64,000 nt of DNA. Origin: Succiniclasticum ruminis DSM 9236. GTDB taxonomy: Bacteria; Bacillota; Negativicutes; Acidaminococcales; Acidaminococcaceae. How positions within the stretch are numbered: position 1 is the first letter of the stretch; the number at the start of each line of letters is the position of its first letter. The DNA lies in NCBI RefSeq assembly GCF_900112895.1, contig NZ_FONL01000009.1:40149-104148 (forward strand), read 5' to 3'. The translations under genes were made by a program, and so were the position numbers. The notes beneath the pieces were generated by a model. The model saw only the letters and a list, made by a program, of their open reading frames with translations. It ran no database searches and had not been told where the DNA came from. Of this stretch, positions 45,672-54,059 are shown in pieces.

Positions 45672-46487
45672 ATGAAGAAAGTGTTATTTGTTCTTTTTGC
45701 GGTTTTATTGGCTGTTTTGGTTTCGGGCTGTTCCGATTCTTCCCAAAAGCCTGCTTCCGCCACAGACAGCGCGGCTAAACAGGAAACCGAACGCAGCGGC
45801 GTTATTACGGTTGAGAAAGCGGAGATGCGGAAGGGGCCGGGAAAAGAGTTCGACTCGCAGGGTTTGTTTACCTTTGGCGAGAAGGTGCGCGTGATCCAGC
45901 CGAAGGGGGGCTGGACAGAAGTTGAAAAGGAAGACCGGCAGAAGGTGTGGGTGAACAACAAGTATCTTGCCGAGATCGTTTACGGTAAGGACAAATACCG
46001 GCCGGATGCGGTTATCTATCAGCCGCGCCCGGCGTATGCTGAAAAGTATGATATCTGCCCGAAGAAAGATCTGCCCTTGCTTGCCACATGGAGAGATAAC
46101 GCGAAGGTAACCGGAAAGGTCAAAGCGGGAGAAAGGGCGCAGGTCATAGAGCATAAAAGAGTGGTCAGGCCGAAGGGAACAGTTAACTGGCAGGGAAAAA
46201 CCGTGTATGTCCTGACGCCCGAAGTGGGAGAGTTTTTCCTGTATTTTGCGGACGGAACCGTTACCTGTCTTACATTTAACGAAAAGGGAATTAAAATGGC
46301 TGATGAGTATATGCCCGGCTGGAAAAAGGCGTATGAAACAACAGCTGCCGGCGGAAAAGGGGATGCCACCTGGATCCGTGTAAAAGGAACGAAAGGCGAG
46401 GGATGGTTCTGCGTAAATGATTACGATTATAATATTTTCCGCTCGGAAAAAGGCACCGGCATGTTTTTACGGAGGAGCGGGCAGTAG
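45672..46487 (+). CDS. Lipoprotein with bacterial SH3 domain
   Basis: 271 residues. The signal peptide ends in the lipobox LVSGC (Cys20). An SH3-like segment (about 43-100: ITVEKAEMRKGPGKEFDSQG, then WTEVEKEDRQKVWVNNKYL) follows a Ser/Ala/Lys-rich linker. The C-terminal half (about 110-271) is beta-rich and not recognised. SH3_3-type domains usually bind peptidoglycan or peptides. The protein is probably lipid-anchored in the envelope. AGGAG lies about 9 nt before the ATG. Its neighbours are accessory genes. Confidence 0.78.
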   Translation: MKKVLFVLFAVLLAVLVSGCSDSSQKPASATDSAAKQETERSGVITVEKAEMRKGPGKEFDSQGLFTFGEKVRVIQPKGGWTEVEKEDRQKVWVNNKYLAEIVYGKDKYRPDAVIYQPRPAYAEKYDICPKKDLPLLATWRDNAKVTGKVKAGERAQVIEHKRVVRPKGTVNWQGKTVYVLTPEVGEFFLYFADGTVTCLTFNEKGIKMADEYMPGWKKAYETTAAGGKGDATWIRVKGTKGEGWFCVNDYDYNIFRSEKGTGMFLRRSGQ

Positions 46488-46507
46488 GTAAGATAACTAT
46501 ATAAGAT

Positions 46508-46536
46508 TTGCATGTTGTATGAATTTTTAGTATAAT
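46508..46536 (+). promoter_or_regulatory. Candidate promoter of the trimeric autotransporter gene
   Basis: TTGCAT (46508-46513) and a perfect TATAAT (46531-46536) with a 17-bp spacer. Confidence 0.5.
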
Positions 46537-46608
46537 TTAACCAGAGATGTTACAAAATAATGTAATTTCTAACCATAATGCCATTTAGTTTACGGGGGTG
46601 ACATTACT

Positions 46609-47891
46609 ATGAGAAAAACATTCAAAACAACCAGAAAAGCTCTTGCAACTGCGGTTATGGCCGGCCTGCTTTCCTGCGCGTGATGGCTACAGGGTTTGCG
46701 GCTCCGGTAGAAGGTATATATTGTGATTCAGGAAACATATTAACACCTGGTTCCGACGGTACTATTAAAGCTACTGATATTTTGGCTGGGGGAGGCGGCG
46801 TAACGGAAACCTCTTTAACTGCAGTTAAAGGGGAATTGGAAGGTCGTATAAAAGTTACGGAAGACATACTTGCCGGGGACTGGGGTGGTAAAACGGTAAA
46901 ACAAACGATTGATAACACGGCCAAAACAGTTGCGGATGTTGCAACAGATGTATATGGTGCGATTGGTTCGCTGGACCTCCAAATGGATGCTGCCGAAAGT
47001 GCGATTCGGAGTAATATTGAAGTAACAATACCAAATGTTTACAAAACAATTACGGATCTTGAAACTGCAGAAAACGGTAAGATAGCTGGGCTTGATGGAC
47101 GTGTTACTGACGCAGAAAAAGCGATTGACAATTTAGTGGACACTAAAGCCAACACGGACATGGATAACCTGACTGCAACAGGAAAGACAGTAGTAAAAGA
47201 CCTTGCAAAAGGCGCCATCAATGTTGTCGGTGATGATCCGATAAGCGTTGCGAAATCCGATGTGGACGGCGTCGATACATATACTGTTTCGGTAAAGACA
47301 GACGGCAAAGTGGAATCCGGAGACACAGGCATCGTAACCGGCGACACGGTGTACAACGAAACCCGGGTTGCTGCGGACGGTAATTATGTGAAAGCTTCTA
47401 ACAGCGTAGGTGATAACCTGAGCGCGCTGGATACGGAACTGGCTGCACTGACGGTTAGAACCGGCGCAGGCCTGGATGAGGTCAGCCACCGTATCGACAA
47501 TGTGGACAGCAAGATCAACAAAGTGGGCGCCGGCGCGGCGGCACTGGCAGCGCTCCATCCGATGGACACGGACGGCAAGTTCAGCATGGCGGCGGGCTTC
47601 GGTAATTACCGGGATGCCAACGCTATGGCGTTAGGACTGTTCTACCGTCCTACCGACCAGGTGATGTTCAGCATGGGCGGCAGCATGGGTAACGGAGAAA
47701 ACCTGCTGAATGTAGGCGTGAGCTTCGCGCTGGATAAGGGCGTTTCCACCAGTAAGGCCGCCATGGCCAGGAAGATAGCGGCCCAGGACGAAAAGATCAC
47801 ATCGTTAGAAGGGCAAAACGCGCGGCAGGCAGCTGAGATTGCCGCATTGAAAGAAGCTCTTTCCCGTCTGGAAGCGAAGATCGGGAAATAA
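46609..47891 (+). CDS. Trimeric autotransporter adhesin (YadA-like) with frameshifted signal peptide
   Basis: A good ribosome site (GGGGG at 46594-46598) precedes ATG 46609, which opens a typical signal peptide (MRKTFKTTRKALATAVMAGL). The frame stops at TGA 46681-46683. The mature protein continues one frame over from GTG 46680/ATG 46683 (MATGFAAPVEG onward, about 400 residues), so one base seems missing near 46672-46680. The body is a coiled-coil stalk. The YadA-type beta-barrel anchor is at about 288-350 (FSMAAGFGNYRDANAMALGL, then FSMGGSMGNGENLLNVGVSF). A further 50-residue coiled coil follows the anchor. It would act as a surface adhesin; without frame restoration it may not be exported. 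Confidence 0.8.
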
Positions 47892-47939
47892 GGCGTCTGC
47901 CTGTCGTGTTTGAAATTGTATAAGTAATCCCGTTTTTAC

Positions 47940-47975
47940 AACAGCCGCAGGTTTGTCTGCGGCTGTTTTGTTGTT
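47940..47975 (+). terminator. Terminator of the trimeric autotransporter gene
   Basis: 11-bp stem (47940-47950 with 47957-47967), loop GTTTGT, then TTGTTGTTT. The stem sequence is almost the same as the terminator at 36628-36656. Confidence 0.88.
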
Positions 47976-48023
47976 TGGTGAAAATATAACCGGAGCGCCT
48001 TCGTAGAACACATAAAAATTGCG

Positions 48024-48067
48024 AATTATGTGATTATAATCACGTTTTTATCAAAAATTATGTGATT
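48024..48067. promoter_or_regulatory. CRP/FNR-family-like operator upstream of the DUF4143 ATPase gene
   Basis: TGTGA-TTATAA-TCACG (48029-48044) fits the CRP-type TGTGA-N6-TCACA with one mismatch. It includes a perfect 14-bp palindrome at 48030-48043. The 12-mer AATTATGTGATT occurs at 48024-48035 and again at 48056-48067, 32 bp apart, about three helical turns. The palindrome centre lies about 70 bp upstream of the predicted transcription start. Confidence 0.5.
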
Positions 48068-48071
48068 TTAC

Positions 48072-48100
48072 TTGATTCTCTTCATCACGGGCACTATAAT
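48072..48100 (+). promoter_or_regulatory. Promoter of the DUF4143 ATPase gene
   Basis: TTGATT (48072-48077) and TATAAT (48095-48100) with a 17-bp spacer. Confidence 0.65.
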
Positions 48101-48144
48101 TATGATATAAAGTATCGAATTTGCGGGGTAGGAGGCGTATCAAA

Positions 48145-49470
48145 ATGAAGCGCACAATCATGAAGGCGTTACTTGACTGGAAAATTTCCAAACGCAGAAA
48201 GCCGTTAGTGCTGCGCGGTGCAAGACAGGTGGGAAAGACTTGGGTGCTGGAAGAGTTCGGAAGAACATTCAAAGACGGATTTGTGCGGTTTAATTTTGAT
48301 AAGAACCCGGAATTTGCGCATTTTTTTCAAACCACAAAAGATGTAAGGCGCATTCTGCAAAACCTTGCCATGGCAAGCGGACAGAGGATTACAAAGGATA
48401 CTCTTATCATTTTTGATGAGATTCAGGCATGTGAGGAAGCGCTGAACAGTCTGAAGTATTTTAAGGAAGACGCGCCGGAGTATTATATTGCAAGTGCCGG
48501 GTCCCTGTTGGGCTTACAGCTGAGCGGCGGATTTCCCGTGGGTCAGGTTGATTTTCTTTCAATGGGACCGATGACGTTTACGGAATTTCTCCTTGCCGAC
48601 GGGGCGGAGAATTTTGCGGAGTATCTTGCTTCTGTAAACGAATTTGTGCCGGTACCGGATGCTTTTTTTACACCGCTGACAGAAATGCTGAAACATTATT
48701 TTGTAACGGGCGGCATGCCGGAATCTGTGTTGGCCTGGACTGAGGACAAAGACCCGAGAGAAGTTGACAACGTACTTTCCGGTATCATCTCTTCATATGA
48801 AAGTGATTTTGGCAAACACGCGCCAGCGGAAGACGTGCCGAAGATCCGTTATATCTGGCAATCACTTCCTTCCCAGCTGGCAAGGGAAAACAAAAAGTTT
48901 CTGTATAGCGTTGTAAAACCGGGCGCCCGGGCGCGGGAGTATGAGAATGCATTAAACTGGCTACGGGACGCAGATGTAGTAAGCAAAGTCTTCCGTATCA
49001 GCAAACCCGGTCTGCCTCTTTCGGCTTATGATGATCTGAACGCATTTAAAGTTTATGCAGTTGATGTAGGCATTCTCCGCCGCCTTTCGTATCTGCCTGT
49101 CACTGCGTTTGCAGAGAATAACCGCCTGTTTACGGAATTTAAAGGCGCATTGACTGAGAACTATGTACATCAGTCACTGAAGCGCGGTTTTGAGGTCGCG
49201 CCCCGTTATTGGACGGACGCATCACATGAAGTTGATTTTATCGTACAACGTGAGAGTGATATCATCCCGGTTGAGGCAAAAGCCGGTGAGAGTGTGACGT
49301 CGACGAGTCTGAAACGGTATGCAAAGAATTATGGGGAACAAACGCCGTTGATGGTCCGGCTTTCCATGAGAAACCTGAATTATGATGGAAAAATTTTAAA
49401 TATTCCGCTGTTTATGGCTGATGAACTGGACCGGTTGATTAGAATAGCCATGCTGCAGCACAGTGTATAA
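48145..49470 (+). CDS. AAA ATPase with DUF4143 domain
   Basis: 441 residues from ATG 48145, which has GGAGG 9 nt upstream. Walker A GARQVGKT lies at 25-32, Walker B IIFDEIQ at about 88-94, and the sensor-type ASAGSLLG follows. The C-terminal DUF4143 region ends in a PD-(D/E)XK-like segment (HEVDFIVQRESDIIPVEAKA). These ATPases are common accessory genes of unknown function, often strain-variable. The gene stands alone, behind a promoter and a CRP-like site, with base composition more AT-rich than the neighbouring scp operon. Confidence 0.9.
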   Translation: MKRTIMKALLDWKISKRRKPLVLRGARQVGKTWVLEEFGRTFKDGFVRFNFDKNPEFAHFFQTTKDVRRILQNLAMASGQRITKDTLIIFDEIQACEEALNSLKYFKEDAPEYYIASAGSLLGLQLSGGFPVGQVDFLSMGPMTFTEFLLADGAENFAEYLASVNEFVPVPDAFFTPLTEMLKHYFVTGGMPESVLAWTEDKDPREVDNVLSGIISSYESDFGKHAPAEDVPKIRYIWQSLPSQLARENKKFLYSVVKPGARAREYENALNWLRDADVVSKVFRISKPGLPLSAYDDLNAFKVYAVDVGILRRLSYLPVTAFAENNRLFTEFKGALTENYVHQSLKRGFEVAPRYWTDASHEVDFIVQRESDIIPVEAKAGESVTSTSLKRYAKNYGEQTPLMVRLSMRNLNYDGKILNIPLFMADELDRLIRIAMLQHSV

Positions 49471-49491
49471 TGTCGATTTACACTTAATTCA

Positions 49492-49520
49492 TAGACAACA
49501 TCCTGCTTTTGCGCTATAAT
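49492..49520 (+). promoter_or_regulatory. Promoter of the M50 protease-scpAB operon
   Basis: TAGACA (49492-49497) and a perfect TATAAT (49515-49520) with a 17-bp spacer. Confidence 0.7.
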
Positions 49521-49586
49521 AAATTGGTTATATGTGTACAAAATTTTCTTCATTATATTATTGATAAAAAAACGGAGGACACGCCT

Positions 49587-50207
49587 GTGTTAGATTTTTC
49601 AACGTTAATGTTCCGTGCTCCGGCGCTTTTGATCGCGCTGACTATTCACGAATACGCCCATGCCTGCGTTTCCGACAGCCTGGGGGATCCCACTCCCGGC
49701 CTGCAGGGAAGGCTGACCCTGAACCCGCTGGCCCATCTGGATATCGTGGGTACCCTGATGCTGGTGCTGTGCGGCTTCGGCTGGGCAAAACCGGTGGAGA
49801 TCGATCCCCGGTATTATAAGGATTACCGTTCCGGACAGCTGAAGGTTTCCGCTGCCGGTCCGCTGGCCAACTTGTTCCTGTGCTTCGTGGCGGTTCTGAT
49901 TATGACGGCCCGGGGCAGTCTGGGCATGTCCAGCAACATGGTGAATCAGTTCCTGTACTGGCTCATGCTGTATAATGTCTGGTTTGCGTTCTTCAACCTG
50001 ATCCCAATCCCGCCGCTGGACGGTTCCAAGATTCTGGAGACCTTTATGGACTACGAAACAGCGTACAAATTTGAACGCTTTGTAGGGCAGTACGGTTTTA
50101 TCGTCCTGGTCCTCATCGTGTACAGCGGTATCTCCAATATGATTATCGGACCCCTGGCGTCCTGGTACCTGAAGATCTGTTACGGGATTGCGAGCATACT
50201 GTTTTAG
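49587..50207 (+). CDS. Site-2 protease family membrane metalloprotease (M50B)
   Basis: 206 residues from GTG 49587, which has GGAGG 8 nt upstream; the longer frame from 49509 starts inside the promoter. The zinc motif HEYAH is at 21-25 in the first membrane helix, and NLIPIPPLDGSK supplies the third ligand Asp. About six membrane helices. Family members cut membrane-embedded substrates; this short form has no PDZ or CBS domain. Its position before scpA is common in Clostridia and Negativicutes. Confidence 0.9.
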   Translation: MLDFSTLMFRAPALLIALTIHEYAHACVSDSLGDPTPGLQGRLTLNPLAHLDIVGTLMLVLCGFGWAKPVEIDPRYYKDYRSGQLKVSAAGPLANLFLCFVAVLIMTARGSLGMSSNMVNQFLYWLMLYNVWFAFFNLIPIPPLDGSKILETFMDYETAYKFERFVGQYGFIVLVLIVYSGISNMIIGPLASWYLKICYGIASILF

Positions 50208-50218
50208 GAGATCCCCCT

Positions 50219-50965
50219 ATGGCTGATCCGGTGGTCCGGGTCCTGGATTTTGAAGGGCCTCTGGACCTGTTGATACATTTAATTGAAAAGAATAAGATGG
50301 ATATCTACGATATCCCTATAGTTTCCATCACTGACCAATACATTTCCTATCTGCATTCCTTTACGGAAACGGATCTGGAAGCGGCCAGCCAGTTTCTGGT
50401 GATGGCCTCCCTGCTGCTGCAGATCAAGTCCCGCATGCTGCTGCCTAAGACAGAGCTGGAGGACGAGGATGAAGCGGACCCCCGGGATATGCTGGTACAG
50501 ATGCTGTTGGAATACCGCTGCATCAAGGCGGTGGCCAAACAGCTGGAGACGATGAAACAGACGGCGGCCCGGCAGCATACCCGCAGGCCGTATTTTGCCG
50601 ACAGCAAACTGCGGAACCTGCATTATTATCCGGTGAGCGAGCTGTTGCTGGCCCTGGCAGGCCTGTCCGGTTCGCTGCGGCGGCAGATTGCGGTGGTGGA
50701 CCGGCAGGAATATGACGTAGGCGCCAAGATGCAGGAGATTGTGAAGCTGCTGGAAAATTATCCCGAAGGCATCGAGTTCGAGAAGGCCTTTGTTAAATCG
50801 GGCAGTTCCGGCGAGATGGTGGCGTCGTTTCTGGCAGTGCTTGAACTGCTTCGGTTACAGGTGGTGCGCATCAGCCAGAGCATGGCCTTTGCGCCGATCT
50901 ACATATTTTTACGTACCGTCCACGAGCCGGTACTGATAGGAGGGGAACCGGATGCAGCAGGATAA
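50219..50965 (+). CDS. scpA: Segregation and condensation protein A
   Basis: 248 residues. The kleisin N-terminus VLDFEGPLDLLIHLIEKNKM and DIPIVSITDQYISYL are typical, as are the middle acidic segment and the C-terminal winged helix (ASFLAVLELLRLQVVRISQ). ScpA bridges Smc heads with ScpB in the chromosome condensin. AGGAG overlaps the stop of the M50 gene. The end overlaps scpB by 14 bp. Confidence 0.95.
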   Translation: MADPVVRVLDFEGPLDLLIHLIEKNKMDIYDIPIVSITDQYISYLHSFTETDLEAASQFLVMASLLLQIKSRMLLPKTELEDEDEADPRDMLVQMLLEYRCIKAVAKQLETMKQTAARQHTRRPYFADSKLRNLHYYPVSELLLALAGLSGSLRRQIAVVDRQEYDVGAKMQEIVKLLENYPEGIEFEKAFVKSGSSGEMVASFLAVLELLRLQVVRISQSMAFAPIYIFLRTVHEPVLIGGEPDAAG

Positions 50966-51605
50966 TATGGGCCGGCTGGAAGCGCTGCTCTTTGCGGCGG
51001 GGGAACCTCTCGGCGTGCCGCAGCTGGCGGAACTTTTGGGATTGAACAAACCGCAGACCTGGGAGCTTCTGGGCCTGCTTCAGGAAGAATATAAATCGGA
51101 AAAACGGGGACTGGAACTGCGGGAAGTGGCGGAAGGCTGGCAGCTTTGCACCAAGGCCTGCCATCACGAGATGATCCTGCAGCTGGCCGGCACCCAGGAA
51201 CTGAAGCTGTCCAACGCGGCTATGGAGACCCTGGCGATCATCGCGTACCGCCAGCCTGTGACACGGACCGAAATGGAAGCGATCCGCGGGGTCAGTGTGG
51301 ACGGCGTGGTAAACACGCTGCTGGAATGGGAACTGATCGCGGAGGCCGGGCGCAAGGACACGGCGGGCCGTCCGATTTTGTACAAAACCACCGACCGGTT
51401 TCTGGAGGTGTTCGGCCTGAAGGCGTTGAAAGACCTGCCTGCCATGCCGGACATCCTGGCGGAGGACGCGGCGAAACATCCCCAGCAGTTGTCGCTGCTG
51501 GAAATGGATGAGGCAGGAAATGCCGGCTCAATGCCCGGCGCGGAAACTGATGCGGAGACCGATGCGGTTCCCGCTGCTGAGACCGATACGCCCAGTGCGG
51601 ATTAA
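50952..51605 (+). CDS. scpB: Segregation and condensation protein B
   Basis: 217 residues. Two winged-helix domains with LEALLFAAGEPL, ETLAIIAYRQPVTRTEMEAI and RGVSVDGVVNTLLEWELIAE are diagnostic. The C-terminal tail is Asp/Glu/Ala-rich and likely disordered, with ETD repeats. ScpB dimers bind ScpA. The ATG lies inside the end of scpA after a TAGGAGGGG site. Confidence 0.95.
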   Translation: MQQDNMGRLEALLFAAGEPLGVPQLAELLGLNKPQTWELLGLLQEEYKSEKRGLELREVAEGWQLCTKACHHEMILQLAGTQELKLSNAAMETLAIIAYRQPVTRTEMEAIRGVSVDGVVNTLLEWELIAEAGRKDTAGRPILYKTTDRFLEVFGLKALKDLPAMPDILAEDAAKHPQQLSLLEMDEAGNAGSMPGAETDAETDAVPAAETDTPSAD

Positions 51606-51650
51606 AATTCACTGTTGAGCGAAGAGAATATAAAAGAGGATAAATAACCC

Positions 51651-52514
51651 ATGGAAGAGAGATTACAGAAAGTGCTGGCTGCGGCCGGCGTGGCTTCCCG
51701 CCGGGAAGCGGAAGAATATATTACGGCCGGGCGCGTAAAGGTGAACGGCAAGGTAGTGAAAGAACTGGGCACCAAGGTTGGGCCCAACGCGTTCATCACG
51801 GTAGACGGGCATCCCGTGCACCGGGAACGCAAGACGTACTTGCTGTTTTACAAGCCCCGGGGCGTGGTGACTACCATGAAAGACCCGGAAGGCCGCAAAT
51901 CCATTGCGGATTTTGTCAAGGATATTCCCCAGCGCGTATATCCGGTAGGGCGGCTGGATTACAATACGGAAGGCCTGCTGCTTCTCACCAACGACGGAGA
52001 GCTGGCCCAAGCCATGACCCATCCCAGCCATGAGGTGAATAAGACCTATGAAGTGACGGTGCCCGGCATCGTGCCCCAGGACAAGCTGGACCTGCTGCGC
52101 ATCGGCGTGAAGCTGGAAGACGGCATGACCGCCCCTGCCCTGGTAAACCTGATGGGCTATGATTATGATAAGAACCTGACCCGTTTTACGGTGACGATCC
52201 ATGAGGGACGCAACCGCCAGGTGCGCCGGATGTGTGATTACATCGGCTTCCCGGTGCGGTATCTGCGGCGCGTGATGATGGGTCCTTTGACCCTGACCGG
52301 GCTGCGGCGGGGCGACTGCCGCGAGCTGTTCAATGAAGAAATTGAAGAACTGCGGGCGGCCTGCGGTTTGAAACGGGATCCGGAAAAGAAAGTCAAACCG
52401 GCAGCAGAAGCGAAACCGGAAGGGCGAAAGCCCGCAAGGCCACGTATTAAATCGGAAGAAAAACCGGTTAAACGAGAGCAAAGCGGTAAGCCGAAACGTA
52501 TAAAGAAGGTATAA
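51651..52514 (+). CDS. rluB: 23S rRNA pseudouridine synthase RluB-type (RsuA family)
   Basis: 287 residues. An S4 domain (about 3-62, RLQKVLAAAGVASRREAEEY) precedes the catalytic domain, which carries YPVGRLDYNTEGLLLLTNDG with the catalytic Asp, HEVNKTYEV and GRNRQVRRM. The last 45 residues are a Lys/Pro/Glu-rich tail. RluB makes pseudouridine 2605 in 23S rRNA; an RsuA-like role is an alternative. It lies after scpB as in Bacillus and Clostridium. Confidence 0.92.
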   Translation: MEERLQKVLAAAGVASRREAEEYITAGRVKVNGKVVKELGTKVGPNAFITVDGHPVHRERKTYLLFYKPRGVVTTMKDPEGRKSIADFVKDIPQRVYPVGRLDYNTEGLLLLTNDGELAQAMTHPSHEVNKTYEVTVPGIVPQDKLDLLRIGVKLEDGMTAPALVNLMGYDYDKNLTRFTVTIHEGRNRQVRRMCDYIGFPVRYLRRVMMGPLTLTGLRRGDCRELFNEEIEELRAACGLKRDPEKKVKPAAEAKPEGRKPARPRIKSEEKPVKREQSGKPKRIKKV

Positions 52515-52515
52515 T

Positions 52516-53844
52516 ATGCCAGATATTGTTGTAATCGGCGGCGGGGCGGCCGGCCTCATGGCAGGCATCACTGCCGCGCAGCAGGGCGCTTCCGTCGTAG
52601 TGCTGGAGCGCATGAAAGAGCCGGGCAAAAAGATGATGATCACAGGCAAGGGCCGGTGTAACTTCACCAATGCCTGTCCGGTGGAGGAATTCATTCCCAA
52701 CCTGCCGGGCAACGGCAAGTTCCTTTTCAGCGCGCTGCAGCAGTTTTCCAATGAAGATTTGCTGCGTTTCTTTCACGAGCGCGGTCTGGAGACCGTTGCG
52801 GAACGGGGCGGCCGTGTTTTTCCCGCTTCCGGGAAAGCGAAAGATGTGATCGAAGTCCTGACGGCTGCGCTGCAACAGGCAGGCGGCCGTCTGGTGACCG
52901 GCGTGCAGGTTTCCGGCTTTGTCGTAAAGCCCGGCCAGGTGACCGGTGTCCGCTACCGTAATGTGGAAAACGACGGGCGCAGGGAAGGGCAGGACTTTCG
53001 CAGCAATACCAAAGGGAAGGTGAAGCTGGGACCGGAACACACCCTGGACGCAGGGGCGGTGATCGTCTGCACCGGGGGAGCCTCCTATCCCGGAACCGGC
53101 TCGGACGGAAACTTCGTGCCGGTGCTGGAGAAACTGGGAATATCCGTGGAACCCCTGCTTCCGGCGCTGGTTCCGCTGGAACCGGAAGAAGGTTTTATCG
53201 AAGACCTGGAAGGACTTTCCCTTAAGAATGTAGAAGCTTCCGTGCTGGCGGACGGCAAGGTCGCTGCAAAAGAATTCGGCGAGCTGCAGTTTATACGGGG
53301 CGGCATCGCCGGACCCATCTGCCTCACCATGAGCCGGAAAGTAGCGCGGCTGGAACACTACAACCAGCCGGAACTGGAACTTTCCATCGACCTGAAACCG
53401 GCTTTGTCCGAAGACAAGCTGGACGCCAGGCTCATGCGGGACTTTCAGGAATTCAGCAAACTGCGGCTGGCCGAAGTCCTGCGCAAGCTGCTGCCCCAGC
53501 CTCTGGTAGCGCCGGTTCTGGATGCGGCGTTTCTCGACGGCAGCAAACCGGTAATCCAGATTTCCAAAGAGGAACGCCTGGCCCTCGTACAGGCCGTGAA
53601 GCATTTTACCATTCCCATTGTGGGAACAAGACCCTTGCGGGAAGCCATCGTCACAGCCGGCGGCATCGCGCTGAAAGAGATTGATCCCAAAACCATGAAA
53701 GCCAAACGCATTGGCGGACTCTGGTTTGCCGGCGAAGTCATGGACGTAGACGGTTACACCGGCGGCTTCAACCTGCAGGCCGCCTTCAGCAGCGGCTATG
53801 TTGCAGGACTACATGCGTCGCAAATGGTTTTGAATAATAAATAA
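52516..53844 (+). CDS. NAD(P)/FAD-dependent oxidoreductase, HI0933/BaiN family
   Basis: 442 residues. The dinucleotide-binding start IVVIGGGAAGLMAGITAAQQ, the family segment KMMITGKGRCNFTNAC, a middle GGASYPGTGSDG and the C-terminal ETAG-type GLWFAGEVMDVDGYTGGFNL are characteristic. The family includes BaiN, implicated in bile-acid metabolism, but most members have no proven substrate. The ATG lies 1 nt after the rluB stop. The order rluB-oxidoreductase-cmk-plsC-ispH/rpsA is widespread in related genomes. Confidence 0.9.
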   Translation: MPDIVVIGGGAAGLMAGITAAQQGASVVVLERMKEPGKKMMITGKGRCNFTNACPVEEFIPNLPGNGKFLFSALQQFSNEDLLRFFHERGLETVAERGGRVFPASGKAKDVIEVLTAALQQAGGRLVTGVQVSGFVVKPGQVTGVRYRNVENDGRREGQDFRSNTKGKVKLGPEHTLDAGAVIVCTGGASYPGTGSDGNFVPVLEKLGISVEPLLPALVPLEPEEGFIEDLEGLSLKNVEASVLADGKVAAKEFGELQFIRGGIAGPICLTMSRKVARLEHYNQPELELSIDLKPALSEDKLDARLMRDFQEFSKLRLAEVLRKLLPQPLVAPVLDAAFLDGSKPVIQISKEERLALVQAVKHFTIPIVGTRPLREAIVTAGGIALKEIDPKTMKAKRIGGLWFAGEVMDVDGYTGGFNLQAAFSSGYVAGLHASQMVLNNK

Positions 53845-53896
53845 GTTTTTATTATAACAATTGGTAAGGGAAAGGAATGAGCAAAACATCGTGAGT

Positions 53897-54001
53897 CTTT
53901 GCGTAATTTCATGAGATGAAATGTGCCGTTGTGGCGAGACTGTCTGAGGGCGAAGCCCGAGTTTCGAAGCCACAGGCACATGAGTCCATGAAATAGCAAA
54001 G
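53897..54001. repeat. 105-nt nested hairpin element between the flavoprotein gene and cmk
   Basis: Stacked complementary blocks: CTTTGC/GCAAAG (53897-53902, 53996-54001), ATTTCATG/CATGAAAT (53906-53913, 53987-53994), TGTGCC/GGCACA (53922-53927, 53975-53980), GTGGC/GCCAC (53931-53935, 53969-53973), CGAGACT/AGTTTCG with one G-U (53935-53941, 53960-53966), and GGGC/GCCC at the tip (53948-53951, 53955-53958). A 26-codon frame runs from ATG 53916 to TAG 53996, probably without meaning. No T-run follows. Confidence 0.8.
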
Positions 54002-54059
54002 AGGAACGGTTTTGCGAATCCTTTTACTTACAATTAATATATCAAAAAGGTGATTTACT

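Noticed and set aside
53916..53996. 26-codon frame inside the nested hairpin
   Set aside because: There is no ribosome site, and the frame follows from the palindromic sequence. It is treated as part of the element.
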